From NCBI RefSeq assembly GCF_024345475.1, contig NZ_JAGQBE010000022.1, positions 1 to 35,967 of the forward strand: 35,967 nt of DNA. The letters are read 5' to 3'. This document shows positions 7,862 to 15,947 of this stretch, piece by piece (the first letter of the stretch is position 1; the number at the start of each line of letters is the position of its first letter). This stretch comes from Cyanobium sp. T1B-Tous. GTDB taxonomy: Bacteria; Cyanobacteriota; Cyanobacteriia; PCC-6307; Cyanobiaceae. Both the position numbers and the translations under genes were made by a program. The notes below the pieces were generated by a model. It saw only the letters and a program-made list of their open reading frames with translations. It had not been told where the DNA came from and made no database searches.

Positions 7862-8705
7862 CCCGCTGCAGGCGATGGTTGGCCACGGCCGGCAGCACGG
7901 CCTGCACGTCGGTGGGGGTGACGTGGTCCCGCCCCTCCAGCAGCGACCAGGCCCGCGCCGCGGCCACCAGGCCCTGACAGGCCCGCGGCGACAGGCCCGG
8001 GCCCGGCTGGTCGCCCCGGCGGCTGAAGGCGGCCAGGTCGAGCACGTAGTCGAGCAGGGCGGTGGAGCAATGCTGGGCGGCGGCCTGCCCCTGCAGCTCC
8101 AACAGGCCGGCAGGGTTGCTGATGGGCTCCAGGCTGGCGGGTGGGAGGGCCGCGCCGCTCAGCAGCGCGCGCTCGGCCTCGCGGTTGGGGAAGCCCAGGC
8201 TGAGCCGCATCAGGAAGCGATCCAGCTGGGATTCCGGCAGGGGCGCCGTGCCCACCTGGTCGATGCCGTTCTGGGTGGCGATCACCAGGAAGGGCTGGGG
8301 CAGGGGGTGGCTCACCCCGTCCACACTCACCCGCCCCGCCGCCATCGCCTCCAGCAGGGCGCTCTGGGTGCGGGGGCTGGCCCGGTTGATCTCATCGGCC
8401 AGCAGCACCTGGCTGAACAGGGGGCCGGGTTGGAAGTGGAACCGGGTGTTGGCGGCGTCGAACACATTGATGCCGGTGAGATCCGCCGGCAGCAGGTCGC
8501 TGGTGAAACTCACCCGCTTGAAGCTGAGCCCGAATCCCCGGGCCAGGGCTTCGGCCAGGGTGGTTTTGCCCATGCCGGGCAGGTCTTCGATCAGCAGGTG
8601 GCCCCGGGCCAGCAGGCAGGCCAGGGCCAACTTCACCGGCTCTTCCTTGCCCAGCAGCACCCGGCCGATGGCGGTGATCAGCGGTTGCAGCGGTCGGCTG
8701 GCCAC
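7821..8705 (-). CDS. MoxR-family AAA+ ATPase
   Basis: This is an AAA+ chaperone-like ATPase of the MoxR group. It shows the Walker A segment EDLPGMGKTTLAEALA, the characteristic FTSDLLPADLTG, Walker B LLADEINRASPRTQSALLEAM, then sensor IATQNGIDQVGTAPLPESQLDRFLMRL, and the lid region with GVSPRACQGL-like 'GLSPRACQGLVAA'. The open frame runs upstream past the divergent cobC start. I chose the GTG at 8705 (294 residues) because it leaves about a dozen residues before IGRVLLG, as is usual. The ATG at 8801 (326 residues) would overlap cobC on the other strand by 27 bases and adds an arginine-rich sequence that does not look conserved. MoxR proteins act with DUF58 and transglutaminase partners in maturation of membrane or periplasmic complexes. 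Confidence 0.9.
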   Translation of the reverse strand: MASRPLQPLITAIGRVLLGKEEPVKLALACLLARGHLLIEDLPGMGKTTLAEALARGFGLSFKRVSFTSDLLPADLTGINVFDAANTRFHFQPGPLFSQVLLADEINRASPRTQSALLEAMAAGRVSVDGVSHPLPQPFLVIATQNGIDQVGTAPLPESQLDRFLMRLSLGFPNREAERALLSGAALPPASLEPISNPAGLLELQGQAAAQHCSTALLDYVLDLAAFSRRGDQPGPGLSPRACQGLVAAARAWSLLEGRDHVTPTDVQAVLPAVANHRLQRDAAALLAGVDGLR

Positions 8706-8774
8706 GGGGCCCGATCGGGGAAACCTGATTGTGGCGGGCTCGCCTGCCGGTGTGGCGGCTCCTAGGTTGCGACC

Positions 8775-9896
8775 ATGACGACGGGCCCGTTCGAGCGCCA
8801 TGGCGGCAACCTGGCTGCCACCGCGGCACGCCTGGGTTGTCGGCCCTCCCAGCTGCTGGATGCCAGCGCCTCCCTGGTGCCCTTTGGGCCACCGTGGGCC
8901 GCCCGCTGGCCGCTGCTGCAGGCGGCCCTGGGCCTTGCGCCTGGGGCATCGCTGCGGGGCTATCCCGATCGGGATTACGGCGCCCTGCGCACGGCCCTGG
9001 CCCAGTGCCATCAGGGGGCGGGTCTGGAGGCTCTGGGGCCCGACTGGCTACTGCCGGGCAACGGGGCGGCGGAGCTGTTCACCTGGGCGGCCCGGGATGG
9101 GGCCGCGGCCGGATTGAGCGTGCTGCCCCAGCCGGGCTTTGCCGACTATCCCCGGGCCCTGGCCTGCTGGGGCGGGGCCTGGCAGCACCAGCCCCTCCCG
9201 CTCCAGGCCGGTGTGGCACCCCAGGCCTTCCCCGATCCCCCTGCCGGGGCCGTGCTCTGGCTCACCAACCCCCACAACCCCACCGGCGCCCTCTGGAGCC
9301 GGGCCTCCCTGGAGCCGCTGCTGGAGCGCTTTGCCCTGGTGATCGCCGATGAGGCGTTCCTACCCCTGGTGCCCGATGGAGAGCGGCAGTCCCTGATCCC
9401 CCTGGTGCCTCGCCACCCCAACCTGGTGGTGATCCGCAGTCTCACCAAGCTGTGGTCGATTGCCGGGCTCCGGCTGGGGTACGCCCTGGGCCACCCCGAG
9501 CGCCTGGCCCGCTGGGCCCGCTGGCGGGATCCCTGGCCTGTTAACGGCCTGGCGGTGGCGGTGGCCGAGGCCCTGCTGGCCGATCCCGCCGGCTGGCGGC
9601 GTTGGACGGCCCGGGTGCAGGGCTGGGTGGCGCGGGAGGGGCCCTGGCTCACCGCCCAGTTGGCGGCTCTGCCGGGGCTCACGCCGCTGCCGTCGGCGGC
9701 CAATTACCTCTTGGTGCGGGGTGAGGTGTCCCTGCAGCCCCTGCGCGAGCGTCTGGAGTGCCGCCACCGGATCCTGGTGCGTGACTGCCGCTCCTTCGAC
9801 GGGCTGGGGGAGCACTGGCTGCGCATCGGCTACCAGGGCCGTCGCGGCAATCGGCGTCTCCTCAGGGCTCTGGAACAGGAATGGGCCCAGGGCTAG
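8775..9896 (+). CDS. cobC: CobC/CobD-like threonine-phosphate decarboxylase (PLP fold type I)
   Basis: This 373-residue fold-type I PLP enzyme is related to histidinol-phosphate aminotransferase. The N-terminal RHGGNLAATAARLG is the H-G-G-N motif typical of L-threonine-O-3-phosphate decarboxylases, which supply the aminopropanol linker of cobalamin or pseudocobalamin. Other markers are LLPGNGAAELF, WLTNPHNPTGALW, ADEAFLPLVPD, and SLTKLWSIAGLRLGYALG, in which Lys225 should form the Schiff base. Picocyanobacteria make pseudocobalamin, so this role fits; no other cobalamin gene is in the window. It is divergent from moxR with about 70 bases between (GTG start assumed) and convergent with murG, three bases apart. 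A different aminotransferase activity cannot be excluded from sequence alone. Confidence 0.82.
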   Translation: MTTGPFERHGGNLAATAARLGCRPSQLLDASASLVPFGPPWAARWPLLQAALGLAPGASLRGYPDRDYGALRTALAQCHQGAGLEALGPDWLLPGNGAAELFTWAARDGAAAGLSVLPQPGFADYPRALACWGGAWQHQPLPLQAGVAPQAFPDPPAGAVLWLTNPHNPTGALWSRASLEPLLERFALVIADEAFLPLVPDGERQSLIPLVPRHPNLVVIRSLTKLWSIAGLRLGYALGHPERLARWARWRDPWPVNGLAVAVAEALLADPAGWRRWTARVQGWVAREGPWLTAQLAALPGLTPLPSAANYLLVRGEVSLQPLRERLECRHRILVRDCRSFDGLGEHWLRIGYQGRRGNRRLLRALEQEWAQG

Positions 9897-9899
9897 GGC

Positions 9900-10991
9900 T
9901 CACCCCGCCTGGGAAACCAGCCTTGAGCCGCTGAGCAGGCCCGCCACCCGCCGATCGGCATCGCGCACCGCCAGCGCTTCCATGGCGGCGGCCATGTCCA
10001 CCAGGGGATCACGGGCGGCGGCCGCACCCCGCAGCCGCGGCCCCAGCAGGCGCCAGAGGGCCTGCTCCAGCGCCGGCTCGCCGGGGGGGTGCTGCCACAC
10101 GATCACGGCGGCCCCCAGTTCGGCGGCGGCGGCGGCGTTGGCATCCTGGTGGCGGTCGGCCGCCGCGGGGTAGGGCACCAGCACGGCGGGCGTACGGCAC
10201 ACGGCCAGCTCGCTGAGGGCGCCGGCGCCGCTGCGGCTGACGGCCAGATCGGCGTGCTGCAGCAGGCCCGGGATGTCGTCGCTGAACGGCCGCTCCACCA
10301 CTCCCTCCGGCAGGACCTGGCCGCTCTCGGGGTCGTTGCTGCCGGTGAGGTGCACCACCCGCACCCCCGCCGCTGAAAGCCGAGCCAGTAGGGGCCGCAC
10401 CATCCGGTTGAGCCCCACGGCCCCCTGGCTGCCGCCCATCACCAGCAGCAGCGGTCCCGGCCCCGCAGGCACCCAGGCGGGCAGGGGGGCAGGCTCGAGG
10501 AAGGCCTGCCGCACCGGCGTGCCCGTGACCACCGGCCGGCAGCGGGGCAGGCGGGCGGCGGCCTGGGGGAGACCCACCGCCACCTGGGTGCAGAAGCGGC
10601 CGAGCAGGCGGGTGACCTTGCCTGGCACGGCATTGCTCTCGTGCAGCACCACCGGCACGCCGCACCACCGGGCCGCCAGGATCGCTGGAGCCGCGATGTA
10701 GCCGCCGCTGGTGAAAACGGCTTGGATCTGTTCGCGGCGGATCAGCCGCCGCACCGAGCGGGTGGCCTGCAGCAGCTGCAGCAGGTTGAGCAGCTTGCGC
10801 AGGCCCCGCCCCTGCAGGCCTCCGGCCCGCACGGTGTGGAGGGGATAGCGACGGGGCACCAGTTGGGTTTCCAGGCGGTCGGGCACCCCCAGCCACTGCA
10901 CGCTCCAGCCGGCGGGCATGGCATCGGCCACGGCCAAGGCGGGAAACAGGTGGCCGCCGGTGCCGCTGGCAGCGATCAAGAGCCTGGGCAT
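9900..10991 (-). CDS. murG: MurG, lipid II synthase (GlcNAc transferase)
   Basis: This 363-residue UDP-N-acetylglucosamine--N-acetylmuramyl-(pentapeptide) pyrophosphoryl-undecaprenol GlcNAc transferase performs the last cytoplasmic step of peptidoglycan precursor synthesis at the inner membrane. It opens with [20 protein letters not shown], carrying the G-G-T-G-G-H-like glycine loop (here S-G-T-G-G-H). The acceptor-side segment [16 protein letters not shown] and [17 protein letters not shown] follow. The C-terminal UDP-sugar domain contains [32 protein letters not shown] and [16 protein letters not shown]. Length and motif order are normal. It stands alone between convergent cobC and a divergent exported-protein gene. 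Confidence 0.96.
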   Translation of the reverse strand: MPRLLIAASGTGGHLFPALAVADAMPAGWSVQWLGVPDRLETQLVPRRYPLHTVRAGGLQGRGLRKLLNLLQLLQATRSVRRLIRREQIQAVFTSGGYIAAPAILAARWCGVPVVLHESNAVPGKVTRLLGRFCTQVAVGLPQAAARLPRCRPVVTGTPVRQAFLEPAPLPAWVPAGPGPLLLVMGGSQGAVGLNRMVRPLLARLSAAGVRVVHLTGSNDPESGQVLPEGVVERPFSDDIPGLLQHADLAVSRSGAGALSELAVCRTPAVLVPYPAAADRHQDANAAAAAELGAAVIVWQHPPGEPALEQALWRLLGPRLRGAAAARDPLVDMAAAMEALAVRDADRRVAGLLSGSRLVSQAG

Positions 10992-11055
10992 GGGCGAGGG
11001 GGTTGGGCCGGATGGCTGGAGCGCGCCTAACTTAAAAGCGGTTTCCGCCGCCGCG

Positions 11056-11832
11056 ATGCCGCGCCTTCAGCCCTTGCGCCGGGTCCTGCCCGGCTGCTGT
11101 GATCGAATCCTGGGGGTGGCTGCGGGGGGTGTCCTGGCGGCCGTTGGCCTGCCGGCGCTGGCGGCCCCTCCCACGGCGGCCCAGCTGCAGGCCCTGGAGG
11201 CAGCCCTCAATGGCACCGGTGCCCTGGCGTCCGTGATCGAGAACGGTCCGGGCCTCGACGTCACCCTGGTGGAACTGCGCCGCCGCAGTTTGTTGCGCCA
11301 ATTCCCCGATGCCCGCTGGCAGATCGCTCCCGGAGCGCCCCTGCGCGATGGCCGCAGCACGGTGCAGCTGCAGGTGCGGGGCAGTCGGGAGGAGGGCCCC
11401 ACCCGCTACCGGCTGGAGGCCCAGCAGCAACTGGTGCTCACGAGCAGCGGGGGGCTGATCAATGGCCAGACCGTGGTGCGGGAGCAGTCCTTGCTGCGCA
11501 GTGGGGAGACCGATTTGCCAGTGAGCCTGCTGATCCCGGATGCGGTGCTCACGGGCCAGCGCTACGACGTCGACGTGCTGTTCGACGAGCCCCTGGAGGG
11601 GGCCGTGGCCGCCGGGGGCCTGGTGGCCCTCACCGGCCAGCAGGTCAATGCCCTGGAGAGCCCCGAGCTGCAGCTGGGCGCCCTGGGCGGGGGTGGCCTG
11701 TTCAAGTCGGTGCAGGCTCCCTTCACCCCCGGGAGCCAGACCTGGGCGGTGCTGCTCGTGCATCCCAAGGGCATCATCAGTGCCACCAAGCGGGTGCTGG
11801 TGGTGGCCGACAAGGCCCAGCTGAATCCCTGA
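11056..11832 (+). CDS. Exported protein of unknown function
   Basis: I do not recognise this family. From the ATG at 11056 it is 258 residues, beginning with a basic stretch (MPRLQPLRR) and a hydrophobic segment ending in LPALAAPP, a credible signal peptide; the start was chosen for this reason. The mature part is mostly short alternating strands ([69 protein letters not shown]), suggesting an all-beta periplasmic protein of two similar-sized domains. No catalytic motif is obvious. A second exported protein starts 12 bases downstream on the same strand, so they probably form a two-gene unit. Confidence 0.75.
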   Translation: MPRLQPLRRVLPGCCDRILGVAAGGVLAAVGLPALAAPPTAAQLQALEAALNGTGALASVIENGPGLDVTLVELRRRSLLRQFPDARWQIAPGAPLRDGRSTVQLQVRGSREEGPTRYRLEAQQQLVLTSSGGLINGQTVVREQSLLRSGETDLPVSLLIPDAVLTGQRYDVDVLFDEPLEGAVAAGGLVALTGQQVNALESPELQLGALGGGGLFKSVQAPFTPGSQTWAVLLVHPKGIISATKRVLVVADKAQLNP

Positions 11833-11844
11833 GCTCCTCTCACC

Positions 11845-12294
11845 ATGCTCCCTCCCTCTTTGGTCCGCTGCCTGCCCTCCAGCTCTGGGTTGCTGGCCGG
11901 AGCTCTGGCGCTGCTTTGCAGCAGCCCGCTGCTGGCCCAGACCCAGACCAAGACCCAGCAGCAGTGGCGCAACCCGGAGCGCCGCGAGGCGATGCAGCGC
12001 CAGCAGGCCGAAGCGATGAGTCGCCTCAGTGCCAGCCAGCGCCGCCAGTATTTCGCCGCCCGCCGCGACCTGGAGCAGCGCAGCGCCCGTCAGCGCCTGG
12101 AGCAACTCAGCCAGGCGGAACGCTGCATCGTGCCGGCCCCTGACCTGGCCGCCGTGGAGCGCTGCCAGCGCACCCAGCTGCAACAGACCATGCAGCAGCG
12201 GCGCCAGCAGATGGCGGATCTGGTGGAGCTGCAGCGCCGCTTTGGATTGCCGAGCGGAAATCCCGGCCCCCGCCCGCCGCAACAGGGGGTTTAA
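11845..12294 (+). CDS. Small glutamine/arginine-rich exported protein, unknown function
   Basis: This 149-residue protein has a clear signal peptide (hydrophobic GLLAGALALLCSSPLLA, cleavage before QTQTK). The mature region is a long, highly charged helix rich in Q, R, E and A (for example NPERREAMQRQQAEAMSRLS and ERCQRTQLQQTMQQRRQQ), likely a coiled coil or extended helical bundle. It contains two cysteines (in AERCIVP and VERCQRT) 15 residues apart that could form a disulphide. There is no family assignment. It lies 12 bases after another exported protein and ends inside a strong inverted repeat that separates it from convergent pgk. Confidence 0.75.
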   Translation: MLPPSLVRCLPSSSGLLAGALALLCSSPLLAQTQTKTQQQWRNPERREAMQRQQAEAMSRLSASQRRQYFAARRDLEQRSARQRLEQLSQAERCIVPAPDLAAVERCQRTQLQQTMQQRRQQMADLVELQRRFGLPSGNPGPRPPQQGV

Positions 12295-12305
12295 GCCCCC
12301 TGTTG
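12280..12305. terminator. Strong hairpin between convergent genes, possible terminator
   Basis: A perfect 10-base inverted repeat (caacaggggg / ccccctgttg) with a six-base loop (tttaag) includes the stop codon of the exported-protein gene in its loop. It lies about 40 bases beyond the pgk stop on the other strand. No T-tract follows on either strand, so it is not a textbook intrinsic terminator, but stability and position between convergent genes fit transcript 3'-end formation or protection. Confidence 0.5.
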
Positions 12306-12310
12306 GCTCT

Positions 12311-12330
12311 GGTCAGAGCACGCTCTGATC
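12311..12330. repeat. Second inverted repeat in the pgk 3' region
   Basis: The sequence ggtcagagcacgctctgatc is nearly self-complementary (perfect tcagagc/gctctga arms around two bases, with a G:T pair further out). It sits just after the stronger hairpin and before the pgk stop. A short direct repeat atcaggcttca follows at 12328-12338 and 12344-12354. It may contribute to termination of pgk or be bound by a protein; nothing further can be said. Confidence 0.35.
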
Positions 12331-12344
12331 AGGCTTCACCCGAA

Positions 12345-13550
12345 TCAGGCTTCATCCAGGGCGGCCACGCCGGGCAGCACCTTGCCTTCCAGCAGCTCCA
12401 GGCTGGCGCCGCCGCCGGTGGAGATGTGGGACATCTGGTCGGCCACGCCCACCTTCTCCACGGCCGCCACGGAGTCGCCGCCGCCGATGATCGTGATGGT
12501 GCCTTGGGCGCTGAGGGCGGCCAGGGTGTGGGCGATGCCGTTGGTGCCGGCCGCAAACTTGTCGAACTCGAACACGCCCATGGGGCCGTTCCAGATCACG
12601 GTCTGACAGTCGGCCAGGGCCTCCTGGAACACCTTCAGGGAATCGGGGCCGATGTCGAGGCCCATCCAGCCATCGGGAATGGCCTCAATCTTGGCGATCT
12701 GGCTGTTGGCGTCGGGGGCGAAGTTGTCGGCCAGCACCACATCGGTGGGCAGCAGGAACTGCACACCCTTGGCGGCTGCCTTGGCTTCGAGTTCCTTGGC
12801 CAGCTCCAGCTTGTCCTCTTCCACCAGGCTCTTGCCCACCGAGAGGCCACGGGCCTTGTAGAAGGTGAAGATCATGCCGCCGCCGATCAGGATCTTGTCG
12901 CACTTGTCGATCAGGGCCTCGAGCACGCCGATCTTGGAGCTCACCTTCGAGCCGCCCACGATCGCCGCCAGCGGACGCTTGGGCGCGTCGATGGCGCCCT
13001 GCAGGTAGGCGAGTTCCTTCTCCATCAGGAGGCCCGCCACGTTGGGGCTGAGGAACTTGGTGACCCCCTCGGTGGAGGCGTGGGCGCGGTGGGCGGCACC
13101 AAAGGCGTCGTTCACGTACACCTCAGCCAGGGCGGCGAGCTGTTTGGCGAACTCGGCTTCGTTCTTCTCTTCCTCGGCGAAGAAGCGCACGTTTTCGAGC
13201 AGCACCACACCGCCGTCTTCCAGGGCGGCCACCTGGGCCTCGGCATCGGCGCCGATGCAGCTGTCGGTCTTGGTGACGGGCACACCCAGCAGGTCGCTGA
13301 GGCGGGCGGCCACCTGGGTGAGGCGCATGCCCTCGTTCACCTGGCCCTTGGGACGACCGAAGTGGGCCGCCAGGATCACCCGGGCGCCGTTGTCGCGCAG
13401 GTGGGCGATGGTGGGCAGGGCGGCCCGGATGCGGGTGTCGTCGGTGATGGCACCGGCATCATCGAGCGGTACGTTGAAGTCGACCCGCACCAGCACGCGC
13501 TTGCCGCGGAGCTCATCGGCTGAAAGGCTGGCCAGGGAGCGCTTCGCCAT
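12345..13550 (-). CDS. pgk: Phosphoglycerate kinase
   Basis: This 401-residue monomeric enzyme of glycolysis and the Calvin cycle interconverts 1,3-bisphosphoglycerate + ADP with 3-phosphoglycerate + ATP in the cytosol. The N-terminal substrate domain shows [15 protein letters not shown] and AHFGRPKG. The hinge and nucleotide domain show [48 protein letters not shown] and the phosphate-binding [13 protein letters not shown]. Length is standard for bacterial Pgk. It is transcribed alone, divergent from the usp-rbgA-rluD set across a 164-base region that contains a GC-rich inverted repeat in the pgk leader. Confidence 0.98.
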   Translation of the reverse strand: MAKRSLASLSADELRGKRVLVRVDFNVPLDDAGAITDDTRIRAALPTIAHLRDNGARVILAAHFGRPKGQVNEGMRLTQVAARLSDLLGVPVTKTDSCIGADAEAQVAALEDGGVVLLENVRFFAEEEKNEAEFAKQLAALAEVYVNDAFGAAHRAHASTEGVTKFLSPNVAGLLMEKELAYLQGAIDAPKRPLAAIVGGSKVSSKIGVLEALIDKCDKILIGGGMIFTFYKARGLSVGKSLVEEDKLELAKELEAKAAAKGVQFLLPTDVVLADNFAPDANSQIAKIEAIPDGWMGLDIGPDSLKVFQEALADCQTVIWNGPMGVFEFDKFAAGTNGIAHTLAALSAQGTITIIGGGDSVAAVEKVGVADQMSHISTGGGASLELLEGKVLPGVAALDEA

Positions 13551-13576
13551 GGGAGGTATGGGAAATACGGAATTGC

Positions 13577-13595
13577 CGGGGGAGATTAGCCCCCG
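13577..13595. repeat. Inverted repeat in the pgk leader
   Basis: Arms cggggg and cccccg enclose agattag, 27-45 bases upstream of the pgk start codon on the minus strand. It could form a hairpin in the pgk 5' untranslated region or be an operator. No function can be assigned from sequence alone, and six-base GC arms can arise by chance in this composition. Confidence 0.3.
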
Positions 13596-13714
13596 CGGCT
13601 CCTCCGGCCCCCCACCTTCGGATTTCCCCCAATCCGTCCTGCTGGCCGGATCCCAGGCCGCCCTCCAGACTGAACCTCCAGCCCCCCATCGGCCCTGCCC
13701 GCGGTCCTTGCTCC

Positions 13715-14089
13715 ATGTTTGACACCGTTCTCTTCCCCATCGACCGGAGCCGCCAGGCGATGGACACGGCGGCAGTGGCGTTGAAACTGGCCCAGCAGCA
13801 CGCCAGCCGGTTGGTGCTGCTGTCGGTGGTGGAGCCCGGTGAGGACGATCCCGCCGCCGTGGCGGAGCTGCTGCAGCAGGCCCGGACCCGCTTTGAAGAG
13901 GCTGGCGTGAGCTGCCAGGTGATCGAGCGGGAGGGCAAGCCCGCCTTTGTGATCGGCGATGTGGCCGACGAGATCAATGCCGATGTGATCGTGATGGGCA
14001 CCCGCGGCATCGCCATCGAGAGCGACCAGCAGAGCACCGCGGCCCGGGTGATCCAGCTGGCGCCGTGCCCGGTGCTGGTGGTGCCCTGA
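13715..14089 (+). CDS. UspA-like universal stress protein
   Basis: This short single-domain Usp protein (124 residues) begins [20 protein letters not shown], with the conserved first strand and acidic residue of the fold. It ends with [35 protein letters not shown]. In ATP-binding Usps the last part reads G-2x-G-9x-G-(S/T); here the second glycine of the nucleotide loop and the G-S/T pair are not present as such ([17 protein letters not shown]), so it probably belongs to the non-ATP-binding UspA type. Its stop overlaps the start of the rbgA-like gene by one base, implying co-translation with ribosome-assembly genes. Confidence 0.9.
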   Translation: MFDTVLFPIDRSRQAMDTAAVALKLAQQHASRLVLLSVVEPGEDDPAAVAELLQQARTRFEEAGVSCQVIEREGKPAFVIGDVADEINADVIVMGTRGIAIESDQQSTAARVIQLAPCPVLVVP

Positions 14090-15003
14090 TGCCCCAGACG
14101 CTGCCGCTGAGCGTCAATGCCCCGGCGATTCAGTGGTATCCCGGCCACATCGCCAAGGCGGAGAAGGCCCTCAACGCCAACCTGGCCAAGGTGGATCTGG
14201 TGATTGAGGTGCGGGATGCCCGCATTCCCCTGGCCACCTCCCACCCCCGCTTGCAGCGCTGGATCAGCGGCAAGCAGCACCTGTTGGTGCTCAACCGGGT
14301 GGACATGATTCCGCCGCCGGTTCGGCAGGCCTGGACCGCCTGGTTCCGGGCCCAGGACCAGACCTGCTGGTGGTGCGACGCCAAGGCCGGTACCGGCGTG
14401 AAACAGCTGCAGCAGGCCGCCATCCGGGCCGGGGAGGCCCTCAACGCCCGGCGGGCCGGGAGGGGCATGAAGCCGAGGCCGGTGCGGGCCCTGATGCTCG
14501 GTTTCCCCAACGTGGGCAAATCCGCCCTGATCAATCGGCTGGTGCGCCAGAAGGTGGTGGACAGTGCCCGCCGTGCCGGTGTCACCCGCAGCCTGCGCTG
14601 GGTGCGGCTGGGCCAGGACCTGGACCTGCTCGATGCTCCCGGCGTGCTGCCGCCCCGCCTGGACGACCAGCAGGCCGCCCTGCGGCTGGCCCTCTGCGAC
14701 GACATCGGCCAGGCCGCTTACGACAACGAGGCCGCCGCCCTGGCCTTCCTGCAGCTCCTCACCCTGCTGGAGGCCCAGCCCGCCGCCGGGGTGGCCCCCG
14801 GCCTGGTGGAGAAGCGCTACGGCATCCCCCTCGGCGCCCTGGGCGGCGGCGGCCCCGACGTGGAGGGTTGGCTGGCAGCGGCCGCCGATCGCCACACCAG
14901 TGGCGACAGCCTGCGCATGGCCACCAAGGTGCTCGACGACTTCCGCTGCGCCCGCCTGGGGGCCATTGCCCTGGAATTGCCGGCCCTCGAGCTGCCCTCA
15001 TGA
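14089..15003 (+). CDS. rbgA: RbgA/YlqF-type ribosome biogenesis GTPase
   Basis: This 304-residue circularly permuted GTPase assists late 50S subunit assembly. It starts with IQWYPGHIAKAEKAL, the conserved W-(F/Y)-P-G-H-M-like N-terminus of this family (here P-G-H-I). The GTPase motifs appear in permuted order: G4 LVLNRVDMIP (N-x-x-D, with R in place of K), then G1 GFPNVGKSALINRL, then G3 DAPGVLPP. The ATG at 14089 was chosen because it overlaps the usp stop; an in-frame alternative 24 bases upstream adds nothing conserved. Its last codons overlap rluD (ATGA at 15000-15003). Confidence 0.94.
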   Translation: MPQTLPLSVNAPAIQWYPGHIAKAEKALNANLAKVDLVIEVRDARIPLATSHPRLQRWISGKQHLLVLNRVDMIPPPVRQAWTAWFRAQDQTCWWCDAKAGTGVKQLQQAAIRAGEALNARRAGRGMKPRPVRALMLGFPNVGKSALINRLVRQKVVDSARRAGVTRSLRWVRLGQDLDLLDAPGVLPPRLDDQQAALRLALCDDIGQAAYDNEAAALAFLQLLTLLEAQPAAGVAPGLVEKRYGIPLGALGGGGPDVEGWLAAAADRHTSGDSLRMATKVLDDFRCARLGAIALELPALELPS

Positions 15004-15947
15004 GTGGCTTCGGAGAGGGCGAGGGGGAGTTGCTGACGCTCACCTATCCCAAGCCGCTGCCGATGCGGTTGGACCGCTGGCTGGTGAGTCAACGGCCCGA
15101 GCAGAGCCGCGCCCGGATTCAGAAGTTCATTGATGCCGGCTATGTGCGGGTGAACGGGATCACCGGCCGGGCCAAGACGCCGTTGCGGGAGGGCGATGGG
15201 GTGGAGCTGTGGATGCCGCCGCCCGAGCCGCTCCCCTACCTGGTGGCCCAGGCGATGCCGCTGGATGTGCTCTTTGAAGACGCGCACCTGATCGTGCTCA
15301 ACAAGCCCGCCGGCCTCACCGTGCACCCGGCTCCGGGCAACAGGGACGGCACCCTGGTGAACGGCCTGTTGCATCATTGCCCCGACCTGCCCGGCATCGG
15401 CGGCGAGCTGCGGCCGGGGATTGTGCACCGGCTCGACAAGGACACGACCGGCTGCATCGTCGTGGCCAAGAGCCAGGAGGCCTTGGTGAAGCTGCAGGTG
15501 CAGATCCAGAAGCGGATCGCCTCGCGCCAGTATCTGGCGGTGGTGCACGGCCAGCCGGCGGCCGACTCCGGCACGATCGTGGGTGCGATCGGTCGTCACC
15601 CGGCTGACCGCAAGAAATACGCCGTGGTGCAGGACGACAGCGGCCGCCACGCCTGTACCCACTGGCGCCTGATCGAGCGGTTGGGGGACTACGCCCTGCT
15701 GCGCTTCAAGCTCGACACCGGCCGTACCCACCAGATCCGGGTGCATTGCGCCCACATGGGCCATCCGATCGTGGGCGACCCGGTGTATTCCCGCTGCCGC
15801 AAGCTGCCGATCGAGCTGCCTGGCCAGGCCCTCCATGCGGTGCAGCTGGGCCTCGATCACCCGATCACGCGTGAGCGCCTGGTGTGTGAGGCCCCCCTGC
15901 CGGAGGTGTTTGAGCGGTTGCTGGAGCTGTTACGCCGGCGCCGGTAG
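15000..15947 (+). CDS. rluD: RluD-type 23S rRNA pseudouridine synthase
   Basis: The 315-residue protein starts at the ATG overlapping the rbgA stop by four bases. An N-terminal S4 RNA-binding domain (MRLDRWLVSQRPEQSRARIQ, GYVRVNG) precedes the RsuA/RluA catalytic domain. That domain contains LIVLNKPAGLTVHPAPGN, GIVHRLDKDTTGCIVVAKS with the catalytic aspartate at residue 146, and the closing LDTGRTHQIRVHCAHMGHPI. It isomerises uridines in 23S rRNA, probably the helix 69 positions if it is a true RluD orthologue; RluC-like specificity cannot be excluded. The 3' end overlaps the convergent ABC gene by 18 bases. Confidence 0.93.
   Translation: MSGFGEGEGELLTLTYPKPLPMRLDRWLVSQRPEQSRARIQKFIDAGYVRVNGITGRAKTPLREGDGVELWMPPPEPLPYLVAQAMPLDVLFEDAHLIVLNKPAGLTVHPAPGNRDGTLVNGLLHHCPDLPGIGGELRPGIVHRLDKDTTGCIVVAKSQEALVKLQVQIQKRIASRQYLAVVHGQPAADSGTIVGAIGRHPADRKKYAVVQDDSGRHACTHWRLIERLGDYALLRFKLDTGRTHQIRVHCAHMGHPIVGDPVYSRCRKLPIELPGQALHAVQLGLDHPITRERLVCEAPLPEVFERLLELLRRRR

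Noticed and set aside
8706..9011. Longer MoxR N-terminus
   Set aside because: The added residues are R/G/Q-rich, overlap divergent cobC and do not resemble MoxR N-termini, which begin about a dozen residues before IGRVLLG.
12303..13523. 406-codon frame opposite pgk
   Set aside because: It is a stop-free shadow in high-GC DNA; H/G/L/E-rich with no recognisable motif.
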